A stretch of DNA of 18,333 nt from DATCVA01 sp036567205 (GCA_036567205.1 DATCVA010000307.1:1-18333), one strand, 5' to 3'. Positions 1-7,271 are shown, counted from the first letter of the stretch. Notes: generated from the letters alone by a model not told the origin. Made by a program: numbers and translations.

Positions 1-1133
1 ATTCCTTCAATTACCGAGACAATATCCGCGATTTTGCTGGAGCTGCCGTGGATGCCATGCATCGTGGTTACGACTTCGCTGACTACGACTCCGCCGCGCT
101 GCGCTATTTGCATACTGTCATCCGCCAGTTTGTTGGCCAAGTGGGCGTTGTCCGCATTTTGCTTGACTGTGGCGGTTAGCTCTTCCATGGCGGCTGCCGT
201 TTGCTGTAGAGAAGCGGCTTGGTCTTCGGTGCGCGCTGAAAGATGTGTATTGTTGGCATTCAGCACTTGGGCCGTGTGCCCCGTTGCCGTCACGCCCGAC
301 TGCACATCGGAGCTGATACTGATCAAACTCTTGCGCATGATGTCCAGATAAAAATTAAGTTTGTTGATATCGGGATCTGAATCGGAGTCCAGCGCCATTG
401 TTAAGTTGCCTGCGGCAATCTGGCGAGCGATCCGGGCCGCATCTTCAAGCGAGTTGTGGGCGCGCTGGGCGGTGATCCATCCATACCAAAGGGTAGCGGC
501 GGCGGCCAGGCCTACGCCGGGCCAGAAAATCCATTGCGACTGGGCGGGGACGCCGCCGGTGGTAGCAAAATAACTGGAAGCGCCGATAGCTCCAATTGCC
601 AACACCATCATTCGGAAAATGCGCGAGCGCAATGTGTTTCTGAACGGCAGGGCGGCGACATCGATAAGACGGCGCCAACCGCGCCGTACCCGCTGCCCTT
701 GCTTGATGGCGTATCCGCCAGCATTGCCCGCGTTGATGTCGTCGTAAAAAGCCTGGGCGCCACGTATTTGTTCGTCGGACGCCTGAACACGTACCGATGC
801 GTAACTGTTGACCTCGCCGTCTTCGATAATAGGATAGGCATTGGCCAGCACCCAGTAGTAGCCGCCATCTTTACGTCGGTTCTTGACTACTCCGAGCCAG
901 GGTTTATTTGCCTGAAGCGTTTCCCAAAGGTCGGCGAATGCTTCAGGGGGCATGTCGGGGTGCCGGATAATATTATGGGCTTTCCCGATGAGCTCTTCGC
1001 GCTGAAAACCGCTGATTTCGACAAAAGCAGGATTGGCGTAGGTGAGTCGCCCCTTTTTGTCGGTGATCGAAACCAGATACTGGTCATCACGTACTTTGGT
1101 TTCTACGTTTGTGATGGGGAAATTCTTACGCAT
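1..1133 (-). CDS. aer: Aer-like PAS-domain methyl-accepting chemotaxis (aerotaxis) receptor, 3' truncated at window edge
   Basis: The frame is open from an ATG at 1133 to base 1, giving 377 residues without a stop; the C-terminus lies outside the window. Seen: an N-terminal PAS domain (about 10-120) with Aer-type signatures HNIIRHPDMP, WLGVVKNRRKDGGYYWV and a following DINAG linker; a hydrophobic hairpin (about 175-225) with two membrane segments around a short PAQSQ turn; then a HAMP-like stretch and the start of the cytoplasmic signalling helix (TEDQAASLQQTAAAMEELTA). Known: in Aer the PAS domain binds FAD and reports redox or oxygen state to CheA/CheW. The Asn and Trp positions that characterise the Aer PAS group look conserved. 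The ribosome site is weak. No flagellar or che genes are visible nearby, so it is probably an orphan receptor gene. Family assignment is firm; the ligand is inferred. Confidence 0.93.
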   Translation of the reverse strand, partial: MRKNFPITNVETKVRDDQYLVSITDKKGRLTYANPAFVEISGFQREELIGKAHNIIRHPDMPPEAFADLWETLQANKPWLGVVKNRRKDGGYYWVLANAYPIIEDGEVNSYASVRVQASDEQIRGAQAFYDDINAGNAGGYAIKQGQRVRRGWRRLIDVAALPFRNTLRSRIFRMMVLAIGAIGASSYFATTGGVPAQSQWIFWPGVGLAAAATLWYGWITAQRAHNSLEDAARIARQIAAGNLTMALDSDSDPDINKLNFYLDIMRKSLISISSDVQSGVTATGHTAQVLNANNTHLSARTEDQAASLQQTAAAMEELTATVKQNADNAHLANKLADDSMQIAQRGGVVVSEVVTTMHGIHGSSSKIADIVSVIEG

Positions 1134-1229
1134 AAAAGCCCAACGTCCTGTCAAATGTGAAGTCCACAAAGGCGTCATCGTGTCGATGCCGTGGAGTCAA
1201 GAAGTAAATGAAAGAGTGTGACACCATAT

Positions 1230-1257
1230 TAATAGGCGTGTTTGAACGATAAATTGA
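1230..1257 (-). promoter_or_regulatory. possible flagellar sigma-28 type promoter for the aer-like gene
   Basis: On the minus strand TCAATTTA (1257-1250) and GCCTATTA (1237-1230) are separated by 12 bases, resembling the FliA pattern TAAA...GCCGATAA, whose spacer is usually 11. It lies about 100 bases upstream of the receptor start. Chemoreceptors are commonly FliA-controlled. The match is imperfect, so this is a guess. Confidence 0.25.
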
Positions 1258-1288
1258 CATTAATCATGTCTATTTGAATTTAGGGCTG

Positions 1289-1318
1289 TATATAACGGTA
1301 TATCCCGCTATATAGGCG
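1289..1318. repeat. three tandem 10-bp TATAT repeats at helical phase
   Basis: The units TATATAACGG, TATATCCCGC and TATATAGGCG lie head to tail. The 10-bp period puts each TATAT step on the same face of the helix, which favours a bend or a cooperative protein site. It lies between the aer-like gene on the left and a possible small ORF on the right. Confidence 0.6.
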
Positions 1319-1322
1319 TTTG

Positions 1323-1451
1323 ATGAATGCCTTTTATTCCATTTTTAAATCAATCGCCATTCGTTCCCAGGTCGAGCCTGAACGCGAAGGCATAGCGCAG
1401 ACATTACTTTTGTACGGTAAGCCAAGCCAATACCGCGCATGGTTGATTTAA
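1323..1451 (+). CDS. possible small protein of 42 aa, unrecognised
   Basis: An ATG at 1323 opens a 42-codon frame ending in TAA at 1449-1451. The peptide begins MNAFYSIFKSIAIRSQVEPE and ends GKPSQYRAWLI: a short amphipathic N-terminal helix and a basic/aromatic C-terminus, with no signal peptide or clear membrane span. A weak TAGG sits six bases before the ATG, and a rho-independent terminator follows at 1466-1503, so the ORF would form a tidy mini-gene. I do not recognise the family. It could equally be chance or the relic of a larger gene. The promoter is uncertain. Confidence 0.27.
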   Translation: MNAFYSIFKSIAIRSQVEPEREGIAQTLLLYGKPSQYRAWLI

Positions 1452-1465
1452 ACGGACTTACATAT

Positions 1466-1503
1466 AAAAAAACTGGCGCACCGTAAGCAGTGCGCCAGTT
1501 TTT
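1466..1503. terminator. bidirectional rho-independent terminator
   Basis: A perfect 10-bp stem ACTGGCGCAC/GTGCGCCAGT (1472-1481 and 1490-1499) with an 8-base loop is flanked by an A-run on the left and a T-run on the right, so both strands read a stem plus U-tract. On the minus strand it follows the dctM stop by about 20 bases with seven T residues; on the plus strand it would end the possible small ORF. Confidence 0.9.
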
Positions 1504-1520
1504 GTCGGCGAAAGACTAGA

Positions 1521-3437
1521 CTAATACAAGACCTTGGGCAGCCAAAGGCCGATCATCGGGAATACATACAGCAGCACTAATGCCAGTATCTGTATGCCCA
1601 TGAAGGGCAGCATGCCCAAGAAAATCTGGTTAAGGGTTACGTGCGGCGGCGCCACGCCTTTCAGGTAGAACGCCGACATGGCTACCGGCGGCGACAGGAA
1701 TGCCGTTTGAAGGTTCATGGCAACGAGGATGCCGAAAAACAGCGGGTCGACGTTGTAGTGCGACAGCAGAGGCAGAAAGATGGGCATGAAGATAACAATG
1801 ATCTCCGTCCATTCCAGCGGCCAGCCCAGTAGAAAAATAACAACCTGCGCCAGAATCATGAACTGCAAGGGCGTCAGGTCCATGCCGATGACCCAGTTAT
1901 TGATGATTTCCTGTCCGCCAAGCAGGGCAAATGCCGCCGAGAATATGCTGGACCCCACGAACAGCCAGCACACCATGGCGCTGGTCTTGGCGGCAAGGTA
2001 AACGGACTCTTTAAGCATATCCATGTTCAGGCGGCGATAGGCCAGCGCCAGCAATATGCCGCCGAATGCGCCCATGGCGGCGGCCTCAGACGGCGTGGCA
2101 AACCCGAACACAATACTGCCCAGCACCGCCAGTATCATGATGGCCAGCGGAAAGAACGAGCTGAGCAGCATCTTGAAAATTTCCAGCCGCGCAAACGTGA
2201 AGTACGCATAGAAAATAATGAGTGCGACCAGGAAAACGGCAAAGACGATCCAGAAATACAAGGGTGCGGGGGGACGGGGCGTTTCGTCTGCCTGGGGGGC
2301 CTGCTCGGCCTGCGCTTCGGGTTGGACCGGCTCTGCGCCAGGCGGCTCGGCTAATCCCCCTTCGACAGGCGGTTCGTTCAGCCCGCCCTCGATCGGAGGT
2401 TCCTGCAAGCCGCCGCTGAACTGAGTGCTGCCAGAGTCGAACGAGCCAAAGCCCATTTCCTGGAGGCCGGATGGAAGGGCCGCAACGGGCGTCGTGACGG
2501 CTTTATAGCTAAGCCCCATTGCAGCTACGAATACCATTGCGGGCAATAGGGTGATAAGTAACTGATAGAAGACGGTGCGCGTTGGTATATGCGCATTTCG
2601 CTTGCCCTTAAGGGCGGTAATCAAGCCAGGTAGTGCACGGTTGCCGATGGTGTCTTTGATGCTTTGAGCAAATTCCGGCAGGGTGACGCGGCGTTCTTCT
2701 TCGGATAAAGGCGGTGCCCATTTAGGCTTGATTTTGGCCATGATTATGACGTAAATCACATACAGCCCGGCCAGCATAATGCCGGGGAAAAAAGCGGCAG
2801 CATAGAGTTTTACGACCGAAACACCGGCTACCGCACCGTACACGATCAATAGGACGGATGGCGGAATCATGATGCCAAGGCAGCCGCCGGCGGTAATAGA
2901 GCCGGCGGAAAGCTTGATGTCGTAGCCTGCCTTCAGCATGGCAGGCAGCGCCAGCAGCCCCATTAGCGTCACCACAGCGCCCACAATGCCGGTAGCTGTT
3001 GCAAATACGGCGCAGGTAATAATGGTGGCTACAGCCAATGAGCCTGGAACTCGCGCCATGACGAGATGCAGGCTTTTAAAGAGCTTTTCGATCAGGTTGG
3101 CCCGTTCAACCAAATACCCCATAAATATGAAGAGCGGAACGGCAATGAGCACATCGTTGGTCATGACCGCGTAGGTGCGCAGCACCATCAGGTCAAGAGT
3201 TTGCTCGATGGCCAGTTGCATACCCATATTGCGATAGGCCAGCCAGGCAAACATTACCCCCATTCCCATTAAGGTAAATGCCGTTGGAAAACCCAGCATA
3301 ATAGCGACAACGATAAGTGCAAGCATGAGCAAGCCGAGGTGACCATTGGTCATGTCGGCTGGCCCGGGCATCAGAACGAACAACGCTACAACAATCGCAA
3401 ATAAAATCGAAAGTCCAAACCAGACTTCTTTCCTCAT
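1521..3437 (-). CDS. dctM: TRAP transporter large permease subunit (DctM family) with a long central insertion
   Basis: This 638-residue, very hydrophobic protein is the ion-coupled transport channel of a TRAP system in the inner membrane. Family signs are the GFPTAFTLMGMGV and GGCLGIMIPPSVLLIVYG segments in the first half and FGFATPSEAAAMGAFGG plus LGWPLEWTEI in the second, the paired elements of the DctM elevator fold. Usual members have about 430 residues. Here roughly residues 240-420 are extra: a cytoplasmic-like charged stretch, a membrane segment (286-308), a Pro/Glu/Gln-rich loop and another membrane segment (392-414). Such long forms are known to me mainly in the 2-oxoacid/mannitol-chloroaromatic TRAP group. 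The ATG overlaps the dctQ stop in an ATGA junction, so translation is probably coupled. Substrate is inferred from the binding protein. Confidence 0.93.
   Translation of the reverse strand: MRKEVWFGLSILFAIVVALFVLMPGPADMTNGHLGLLMLALIVVAIMLGFPTAFTLMGMGVMFAWLAYRNMGMQLAIEQTLDLMVLRTYAVMTNDVLIAVPLFIFMGYLVERANLIEKLFKSLHLVMARVPGSLAVATIITCAVFATATGIVGAVVTLMGLLALPAMLKAGYDIKLSAGSITAGGCLGIMIPPSVLLIVYGAVAGVSVVKLYAAAFFPGIMLAGLYVIYVIIMAKIKPKWAPPLSEEERRVTLPEFAQSIKDTIGNRALPGLITALKGKRNAHIPTRTVFYQLLITLLPAMVFVAAMGLSYKAVTTPVAALPSGLQEMGFGSFDSGSTQFSGGLQEPPIEGGLNEPPVEGGLAEPPGAEPVQPEAQAEQAPQADETPRPPAPLYFWIVFAVFLVALIIFYAYFTFARLEIFKMLLSSFFPLAIMILAVLGSIVFGFATPSEAAAMGAFGGILLALAYRRLNMDMLKESVYLAAKTSAMVCWLFVGSSIFSAAFALLGGQEIINNWVIGMDLTPLQFMILAQVVIFLLGWPLEWTEIIVIFMPIFLPLLSHYNVDPLFFGILVAMNLQTAFLSPPVAMSAFYLKGVAPPHVTLNQIFLGMLPFMGIQILALVLLYVFPMIGLWLPKVLY
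2334..2414 (-). repeat. three tandem 27-bp units encoding GGLxEPPxE in dctM
   Basis: Residues 342-368 of the large permease read GGLQEPPIE, GGLNEPPVE, GGLAEPPGA. The protein repeat is clear while codons differ between units (for example TTG, CTG, TTA for Leu), so it is not a fresh DNA duplication. It sits in the loop between the two extra membrane segments. Confidence 0.85.
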
Positions 3438-4060
3438 GTTTGGCTCCCATTCTTGTTTGTAATCAGGACATCGAGTTTTTCGATGTCTTCTGTCTTGACG
3501 TGCACCATGTCTTTGAGCTTGTCTACGTCAACTTCCTCAACGTCGCGTTCGCGCGGCGGCCATGCGCCATTTTTAAGGCACTGTACGCAGTACACGACCT
3601 CGACAATGCCTTGCGCCAGCAAGGCAAATCCGGCAATGGGAATAATGGCCTTGAACGGATAAATGGGAGGACCATCGGCGGTAATGGTGGAGTGTTCGTT
3701 AATAACCCAGGACTCGGAGGCATAGTTGTAGCCCGCCCAGACCAGCGCAATGACGCCTGGGAAAAAGAAAACTATATAGAGAGTAAGGTCTAGCCCTGCC
3801 TGGAGCCGTGGCGGGAAGAAGCCGTAAAGCACATCGCCGCGCACGTGGCCATTTTTGCCCAGGGTATACGCGCCCGCCATCATGAATAAAGCGCCGTAGA
3901 GCATATTCATGGCGTCGAATGCCCACGCATGGGGTTGGTGAAACGCGTAACGCGAGAACACCTCGTAAGTTACGAAAAAGGTCAGTATCAGGACGCACCA
4001 GCCAAACAGCTGTCCGACCCAGGTATTCACCTTGTCAATAGTACGCAATAGATTTTGCAT
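3434..4060 (-). CDS. dctQ: TRAP transporter small permease subunit (DctQ family)
   Basis: A 208-residue membrane protein with four hydrophobic segments at about 16-38, 50-70, 93-117 and 134-158, the standard DctQ topology. The family signature between segments two and three, KNGHVRGDVLYGFFP, is present. DctQ packs against DctM and helps dock the substrate-loaded binding protein. The C-terminus carries about 45 charged residues (REREDVEEVD-like, rich in Asp, Glu and Lys) beyond the last membrane span, longer than in many DctQ proteins. The stop overlaps the dctM start by four bases. An AAGG lies about nine bases ahead of the ATG. The gap of 131 bases to dctP is the only sizeable spacing in the operon. 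Confidence 0.93.
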   Translation of the reverse strand: MQNLLRTIDKVNTWVGQLFGWCVLILTFFVTYEVFSRYAFHQPHAWAFDAMNMLYGALFMMAGAYTLGKNGHVRGDVLYGFFPPRLQAGLDLTLYIVFFFPGVIALVWAGYNYASESWVINEHSTITADGPPIYPFKAIIPIAGFALLAQGIVEVVYCVQCLKNGAWPPRERDVEEVDVDKLKDMVHVKTEDIEKLDVLITNKNGSQT

Positions 4061-4191
4061 GGTTTTGAGCCTTGCGAGAAGATGCGGATGAAGCAGGCAC
4101 CAGCGCGGGATCTACCGCACCGGTGCTGTAGCAGCAAAAAAAAGACACCTTTTATTAAATGGAAACGCGTGTAAACGCTGTTTTTATTGGC
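4061..4191. promoter_or_regulatory. dctP-dctQ intercistronic region with hairpins
   Basis: Within this gap CTACCGCACCGGTGCTGTAG (4112-4131) folds as a 20-base near-palindrome with one mismatch, and 4163-4183 forms a second, bulged stem (AAACGCGT/ACGCTGTTT, loop GTAA). Neither has a good U-tract on the minus strand, so they look more like mRNA-end stabilisers or partial attenuators than full terminators. Such elements would give more binding protein than permease, as TRAP systems need. The functional reading is inference. Confidence 0.45.
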
Positions 4192-5373
4192 TTAGCTTTT
4201 TTTGGCTGCTGGTCTGGCAAAGTAATGGTTATAGGCCATGCGGCGATTGTTATTGGTGTCCATGTCCCAGGCAACGGCACGTGCGGCGAATGCTTTTTGC
4301 GAAGCCTCGATTTCCTTGAATAGTTCGTTGGTCTCGGCTTTTTTGGCCACCACGTCGTCCCAGGTTGTAAGCTGTTTTTGCAAGATGGCGTCAGGTGTTT
4401 TGTAGAATTTGACGTTATCTTCTTTTTGCAGCTTGATGTAGTCTTGTGAGTAACGATCGATGGCTTTCCAGGACATGTCGGCTGAAGCAGCCTCGACGGC
4501 ATTGGCGATAATGGCCTTCATCTTGTCTGGAAGAGCGTTGTACTTGTCTTTGTTAAAGGTGATTTCGAACGTTTCGGACGACTGGTGGAAGCTTTGCAGC
4601 ATGCAAACTTTGGAAACGTCGGGGAAGCCGAGCAGGCGGTCGGAGGTGGCGTTGTTGAACTCGGCGCCGTCGAGCAACCCGCGGTCAAGGGCCGGAACGA
4701 TTTCACCGCCTGGCAGTGCGTTAACCGCCGCGCCCATGGCCGTGAACAGGTCGATGGCCAGGCCGTTGGTGCGGAATTTAAGTCCTTGCAGGTCTTCGGC
4801 TTTGGTGACAGGTTTTTTAAACCAGCCTAAAGGCTGCGTTGGCATCGGGCCGCTAAGGAACGAGACCACATTGCCGCCGATCGCATCGTACAGCTTGACA
4901 AGAAGCTCTTTGCCGCCGCCGTACTTATGCCAGGACAGAATCATGTTGGCATCCATGCCAAATGCCGGGCCCGACGAATAGAGCGCCAATGCGTTTTGTT
5001 TACCGTAGCTGTATCCCAGAACACCGTGTCCGCCATCAAGCGTGCCTTTAGAGACGGCGTCAAGCAGGGCGAAAGCAGGCACAACCGCACCCGCCGGCAA
5101 GACTTCGATCTTGAGCTCGCCGCCGGTCATGTCATTGATTTTTTTTGCGAAGTCCAGAGCGTATTCGTGGAAGATATCGACTGTAGGCCAGGTGCTTTGG
5201 AAGCGAAAGTTAGTTGGAGATTGAGCGCTGACAATGGCAGGAAAACCCATGCCGACCGCGGCGGCAGCGCCTGCCGCGGCACCTCCCAAAAATTTACGGC
5301 GAGATGACGCCGTTGGTTCAACGGTTGTAACGTTTGAGTTTGCTACAGTTGTTTTAGTGGTGCTATCAGCCAT
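4192..5373 (-). CDS. dctP: TRAP transporter substrate-binding protein, TakP-like (2-oxoacid/carboxylate), Tat-exported
   Basis: The 393-residue periplasmic receptor of the TRAP system. The start is set at the ATG at 5373 because AGGAG lies seven bases upstream; an upstream in-frame ATG at 5424 has no ribosome site. The N-terminus has a twin-arginine signal: SSRRKFLGG with the Arg pair at 25-26, an Ala-rich hydrophobic stretch, and a likely cut after VSA at residue 50. The mature part shows the DctP fold with FHEYALDFAKKINDMTGG, DGGHGVLGYSYGKQNAL, GLKFRTNGL (the Arg that pairs with the substrate carboxylate in this family) and GLLDGAEFNN. From memory these segments resemble the Rhodobacter 2-oxoacid receptor TakP and the FcbT1 group. 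Pyruvate or another 2-oxoacid is the best substrate guess, not shown by sequence alone. Confidence 0.93.
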   Translation of the reverse strand: MADSTTKTTVANSNVTTVEPTASSRRKFLGGAAAGAAAAVGMGFPAIVSAQSPTNFRFQSTWPTVDIFHEYALDFAKKINDMTGGELKIEVLPAGAVVPAFALLDAVSKGTLDGGHGVLGYSYGKQNALALYSSGPAFGMDANMILSWHKYGGGKELLVKLYDAIGGNVVSFLSGPMPTQPLGWFKKPVTKAEDLQGLKFRTNGLAIDLFTAMGAAVNALPGGEIVPALDRGLLDGAEFNNATSDRLLGFPDVSKVCMLQSFHQSSETFEITFNKDKYNALPDKMKAIIANAVEAASADMSWKAIDRYSQDYIKLQKEDNVKFYKTPDAILQKQLTTWDDVVAKKAETNELFKEIEASQKAFAARAVAWDMDTNNNRRMAYNHYFARPAAKKS

Positions 5374-5682
5374 TGTTGTCTCCTGTGTGGCGTTCGAAAC
5401 TTTATGTTCAGTTGCTACATACATGGTACAAACTGCGACTTCAGGTACGAGTTATATGCGGTCCACTATGTAGAGTCAAGAATATTCAACTAGGTGTAAG
5501 TTCCTATGTTTGTTTGGTTTAGGTATGCATGGGGCCAGGTCGGCGACGCTATCCGCCGGTATATATTTAGCCTCTACGGGGGTTGGGCGTGCTGAAGCCA
5601 TGATCAGGTATTAGCAAACTCAAGGGCGTATGAAGATTCACTCCCGTAGCATCACTTTAATTATTCTCACTGGTTTTTATTC
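5374..5682. other. divergent intergenic region, left part
   Basis: It holds the TRAP operon leader and promoter (to 5479). From 5480 to 5682 I see no convincing gene, hairpin terminator or RNA. The segment is AT-rich and would contain upstream control sites for the TRAP operon and the arsR-arsH remnant. Confidence 0.6.
5451..5479 (-). promoter_or_regulatory. sigma-70 promoter of the TRAP operon
   Basis: On the minus strand TTGACT (5479-5474) and TATAAC (5456-5451) are separated by exactly 17 bases. Each hexamer differs from consensus at one position. A transcript would start near 5444 and leave about 70 bases of leader before the dctP ATG at 5373. Confidence 0.75.
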
Positions 5683-5703
5683 TTCAATTTGATTATTATT
5701 GAA
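5683..5703. promoter_or_regulatory. dyad TTCAAT-N9-ATTGAA, candidate ArsR-family operator
   Basis: A perfect 6-bp inverted repeat with a 9-base AT-rich spacer ends two bases before the start codon of the arsR remnant. ArsR/SmtB repressors typically bind AT-rich dyads at or just upstream of their own gene. The position supports an old autoregulatory operator; binding is inferred. Confidence 0.45.
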
Positions 5704-5705
5704 TT

Positions 5706-5846
5706 ATGGAAATAAAGACCGTCATCATTGCGCTTTCGGCGCTTGTCCAAGAGTCTCGTCTTACTCCGCCATCTGGCAAGAAATCAAATACATCGGCGAT
5801 ACCTCGATTGTTAACATATAACCCGAGGCATCTTATAAACGTATGA
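5706..5846 (+). pseudogene. arsR: arsR-like regulator remnant: N-terminal ~19 codons joined to unrelated sequence
   Basis: An ATG at 5706 opens 46 codons ending at TGA 5844-5846. The first part, MEIKTVIIALSALVQESRL, matches the start of many proteobacterial ArsR-family repressors (a short lead followed by ALSALAQESRL). After residue 19 the expected AIFRLLV helix is absent and the rest (TPPSGKKSN...) is not ArsR. Another frame from about 5741 to 5821 also reads open but I do not recognise it. No helix-turn-helix or metal-binding Cys remains, so it cannot act as a repressor. The stop overlaps the arsH ATG (ATGA), so ribosomes ending on this peptide could restart on arsH. The best explanation is an internal deletion in an arsR-...-arsH operon. 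ArsR recognition is from memory of the family. Confidence 0.55.
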
Positions 5847-6601
5847 ATAAACTTTCCGACTTACCGAATATCAATTCGCTGCGCCTGGATGTACCTACTT
5901 CAGAAAAGCTTGCTCCCGCGAAGGTGTCGACGCATCCGCCACGCATCCTTTTACTTTACGGATCATTGCGCGAGACATCATATAGTCGGCTTCTGATTCT
6001 AGAGGCCGAGCGGCTGTTGAAGCATTTTGGCGCGGAAACACGTGTGTTTGATCCGCACGGCTTGCCCATGGTCGATAGCGTGTCTGCCGATCATCCGAAA
6101 GTTCAGCAACTGCGTCAGCTGTCTGAATGGTCGGAAGGGCAGGTTTGGTGCAGCCCCGAGCGGCACGGCACATTGACAGGAGTTTTCAAGTCGCAAATCG
6201 ACTGGTTGCCCCTGGAAGTCGGCAGCCTTCGCCCGACACAAGGAAGAACCCTTGCCGTTATGCAGGTGTCTGGCGGATCCCAGTCGTTCAATGCGGTCAA
6301 CTCGTTGCGTGTGCTTGGTCGCTGGATGCGAATGGTGACTATTCCAAATCAGTCGTCGGTTGCAAAGGCGTATCAAGAGTTCGATGAGAACGGCCGAATG
6401 AAGCCGTCCGCGTATTACGAGCGGCTTGTCGACGTAATGGAAGAGCTCTATAAATTCACCTTGATAATTCGCGATCGTTCGGACTATTTAACCAGTCGCT
6501 ATAGCGAACGCAAGCAAGGGGAACCGGGGATTGAAACTGCACTGGCAGAGGCGGCCATGAAGCACGAGGCGCAACTCGACAGAACCGGCCAGACTATATA
6601 G
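5843..6601 (+). CDS. arsH: ArsH, NADPH-dependent FMN flavoprotein of organoarsenical resistance
   Basis: A 252-residue flavodoxin-fold protein of normal length for ArsH. The FMN-phosphate loop GSLRETSYSR is at 40-49, and the ArsH-specific block WCSPERHG, WLPLEVGSLRPTQGRTL, VMQVSGGSQSFNAVN and WMRMVTIPNQSSVAKAYQEF is intact. Known: ArsH oxidises trivalent methylated and aromatic arsenicals to the less toxic pentavalent forms with NADPH and can reduce quinones or azo dyes; it is cytosolic and usually tetrameric. ArsH normally sits with arsR, arsB/acr3 and arsC. Here none of these is intact in the window. Its start overlaps the stop of the arsR remnant, and there is no strong Shine-Dalgarno of its own, which fits translational coupling. 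Family assignment is very secure. Confidence 0.96.
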   Translation: MNKLSDLPNINSLRLDVPTSEKLAPAKVSTHPPRILLLYGSLRETSYSRLLILEAERLLKHFGAETRVFDPHGLPMVDSVSADHPKVQQLRQLSEWSEGQVWCSPERHGTLTGVFKSQIDWLPLEVGSLRPTQGRTLAVMQVSGGSQSFNAVNSLRVLGRWMRMVTIPNQSSVAKAYQEFDENGRMKPSAYYERLVDVMEELYKFTLIIRDRSDYLTSRYSERKQGEPGIETALAEAAMKHEAQLDRTGQTI

Positions 6602-6647
6602 ATTAACCCTGCTTTATTACTTTACTATGCAGCTTAGGGGGCCTTTC

Positions 6648-7271
6648 TTATTGCAGGGTCGCTCTGCACCATTCAAAGGCCGACTCGGGCCGGGCCGCGG
6701 AAAATAGCTCTTTGGCCTGGCAGGTGGTTGTGGCAGGATTGATCCATTCGGCTGCATCGTCTGGCATAAGTACGATAGGGCGGCGGTCATGCAGATCAAT
6801 CACCCCCCGCGCATCGTCGTCGGTAACCACAGCCATGCCGTGGTATTTGCCATGTTCGTCGCCGGGGTGCCACGCGCTTATTGCGGCAAGCAAGACGGGC
6901 TGGCCATCCTTTGCGTGAATAAACCATGGCTCTTTATTGGGCTTCCTGCCTTTCCATTCGTACCATCCGTCTGCCGGCACGATTACACGGCCGTACTCGA
7001 ACAGGTTTTTCCAATAATCGTTGTTGTTCAATAACGCTTTGACAGATGCATTGCTATTTGGACTTTGCCGGGATCGAGGTCGTGCGTAGCCCCAGAATAT
7101 TCTGTCTAATTTCTCGTCGCCGTTGCCAAGGCGGTGCATGACTAACGGACGCGTGCCGGCCGGCACGTTATATCGCGGGCCTACCGGATCTTCCAGAAGG
7201 GCATAGGGCGTCCATCGGATCGTTTCGATATAATCGGACAAATCGTTGGCCTGGCTGATGCGTCCACACAT
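6648..7271 (-). CDS. yedK: SRAP-family protein (YedK/HMCES-like abasic-site DNA-protein crosslink sensor)
   Basis: A 207-residue protein with catalytic Cys2 right after the initiator Met (MCGR), which in YedK/HMCES forms a thiazolidine crosslink to abasic sites in single-stranded DNA and so shields them. Other expected residues are present: Asn74 (YedK N75), Glu105 in PADGWYEW, and His161 in LHDRRPIVL. The usual N-A-R-x-E-T motif after that Asn reads NASVKA, so the DNA-contacting Arg and the Glu are lost. GGAG lies eight bases upstream of the ATG. It is the last gene of a minus-strand run and converges with arsH across a 46-base gap. Cytoplasmic, likely replication-associated. Family certain; full activity unproven because of the motif change. 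Confidence 0.93.
   Translation of the reverse strand: MCGRISQANDLSDYIETIRWTPYALLEDPVGPRYNVPAGTRPLVMHRLGNGDEKLDRIFWGYARPRSRQSPNSNASVKALLNNNDYWKNLFEYGRVIVPADGWYEWKGRKPNKEPWFIHAKDGQPVLLAAISAWHPGDEHGKYHGMAVVTDDDARGVIDLHDRRPIVLMPDDAAEWINPATTTCQAKELFSAARPESAFEWCRATLQ

Larger units (their letters stand above)
1134..1520. other. intergenic region between the aer-like gene and the end of the TRAP operon
   Basis: This 387-base gap holds a possible sigma-28 promoter, a TTGACA hexamer at 1254-1259 without a good matching -10, the phased TATAT repeats (1289-1318), a 42-codon ORF (1323-1451) and the dctM terminator (1466-1503). No RNA gene was recognised. Confidence 0.7.

Noticed and set aside
456..1160. 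A 234-codon plus-strand open frame across the receptor gene.
   Set aside because: It lies antisense to a clear PAS/chemotaxis protein and has no recognisable domain.
4460..4981. A 173-codon plus-strand frame inside dctP.
   Set aside because: It is antisense to the well-supported binding protein and is low in recognisable motifs.
6605..6659. AACCCTGC/GCAGGGT(C) inverted repeat between arsH and SRAP genes as a terminator.
   Set aside because: The arms are about 40 bases apart, no U-tract follows, and one arm lies in the SRAP coding end.
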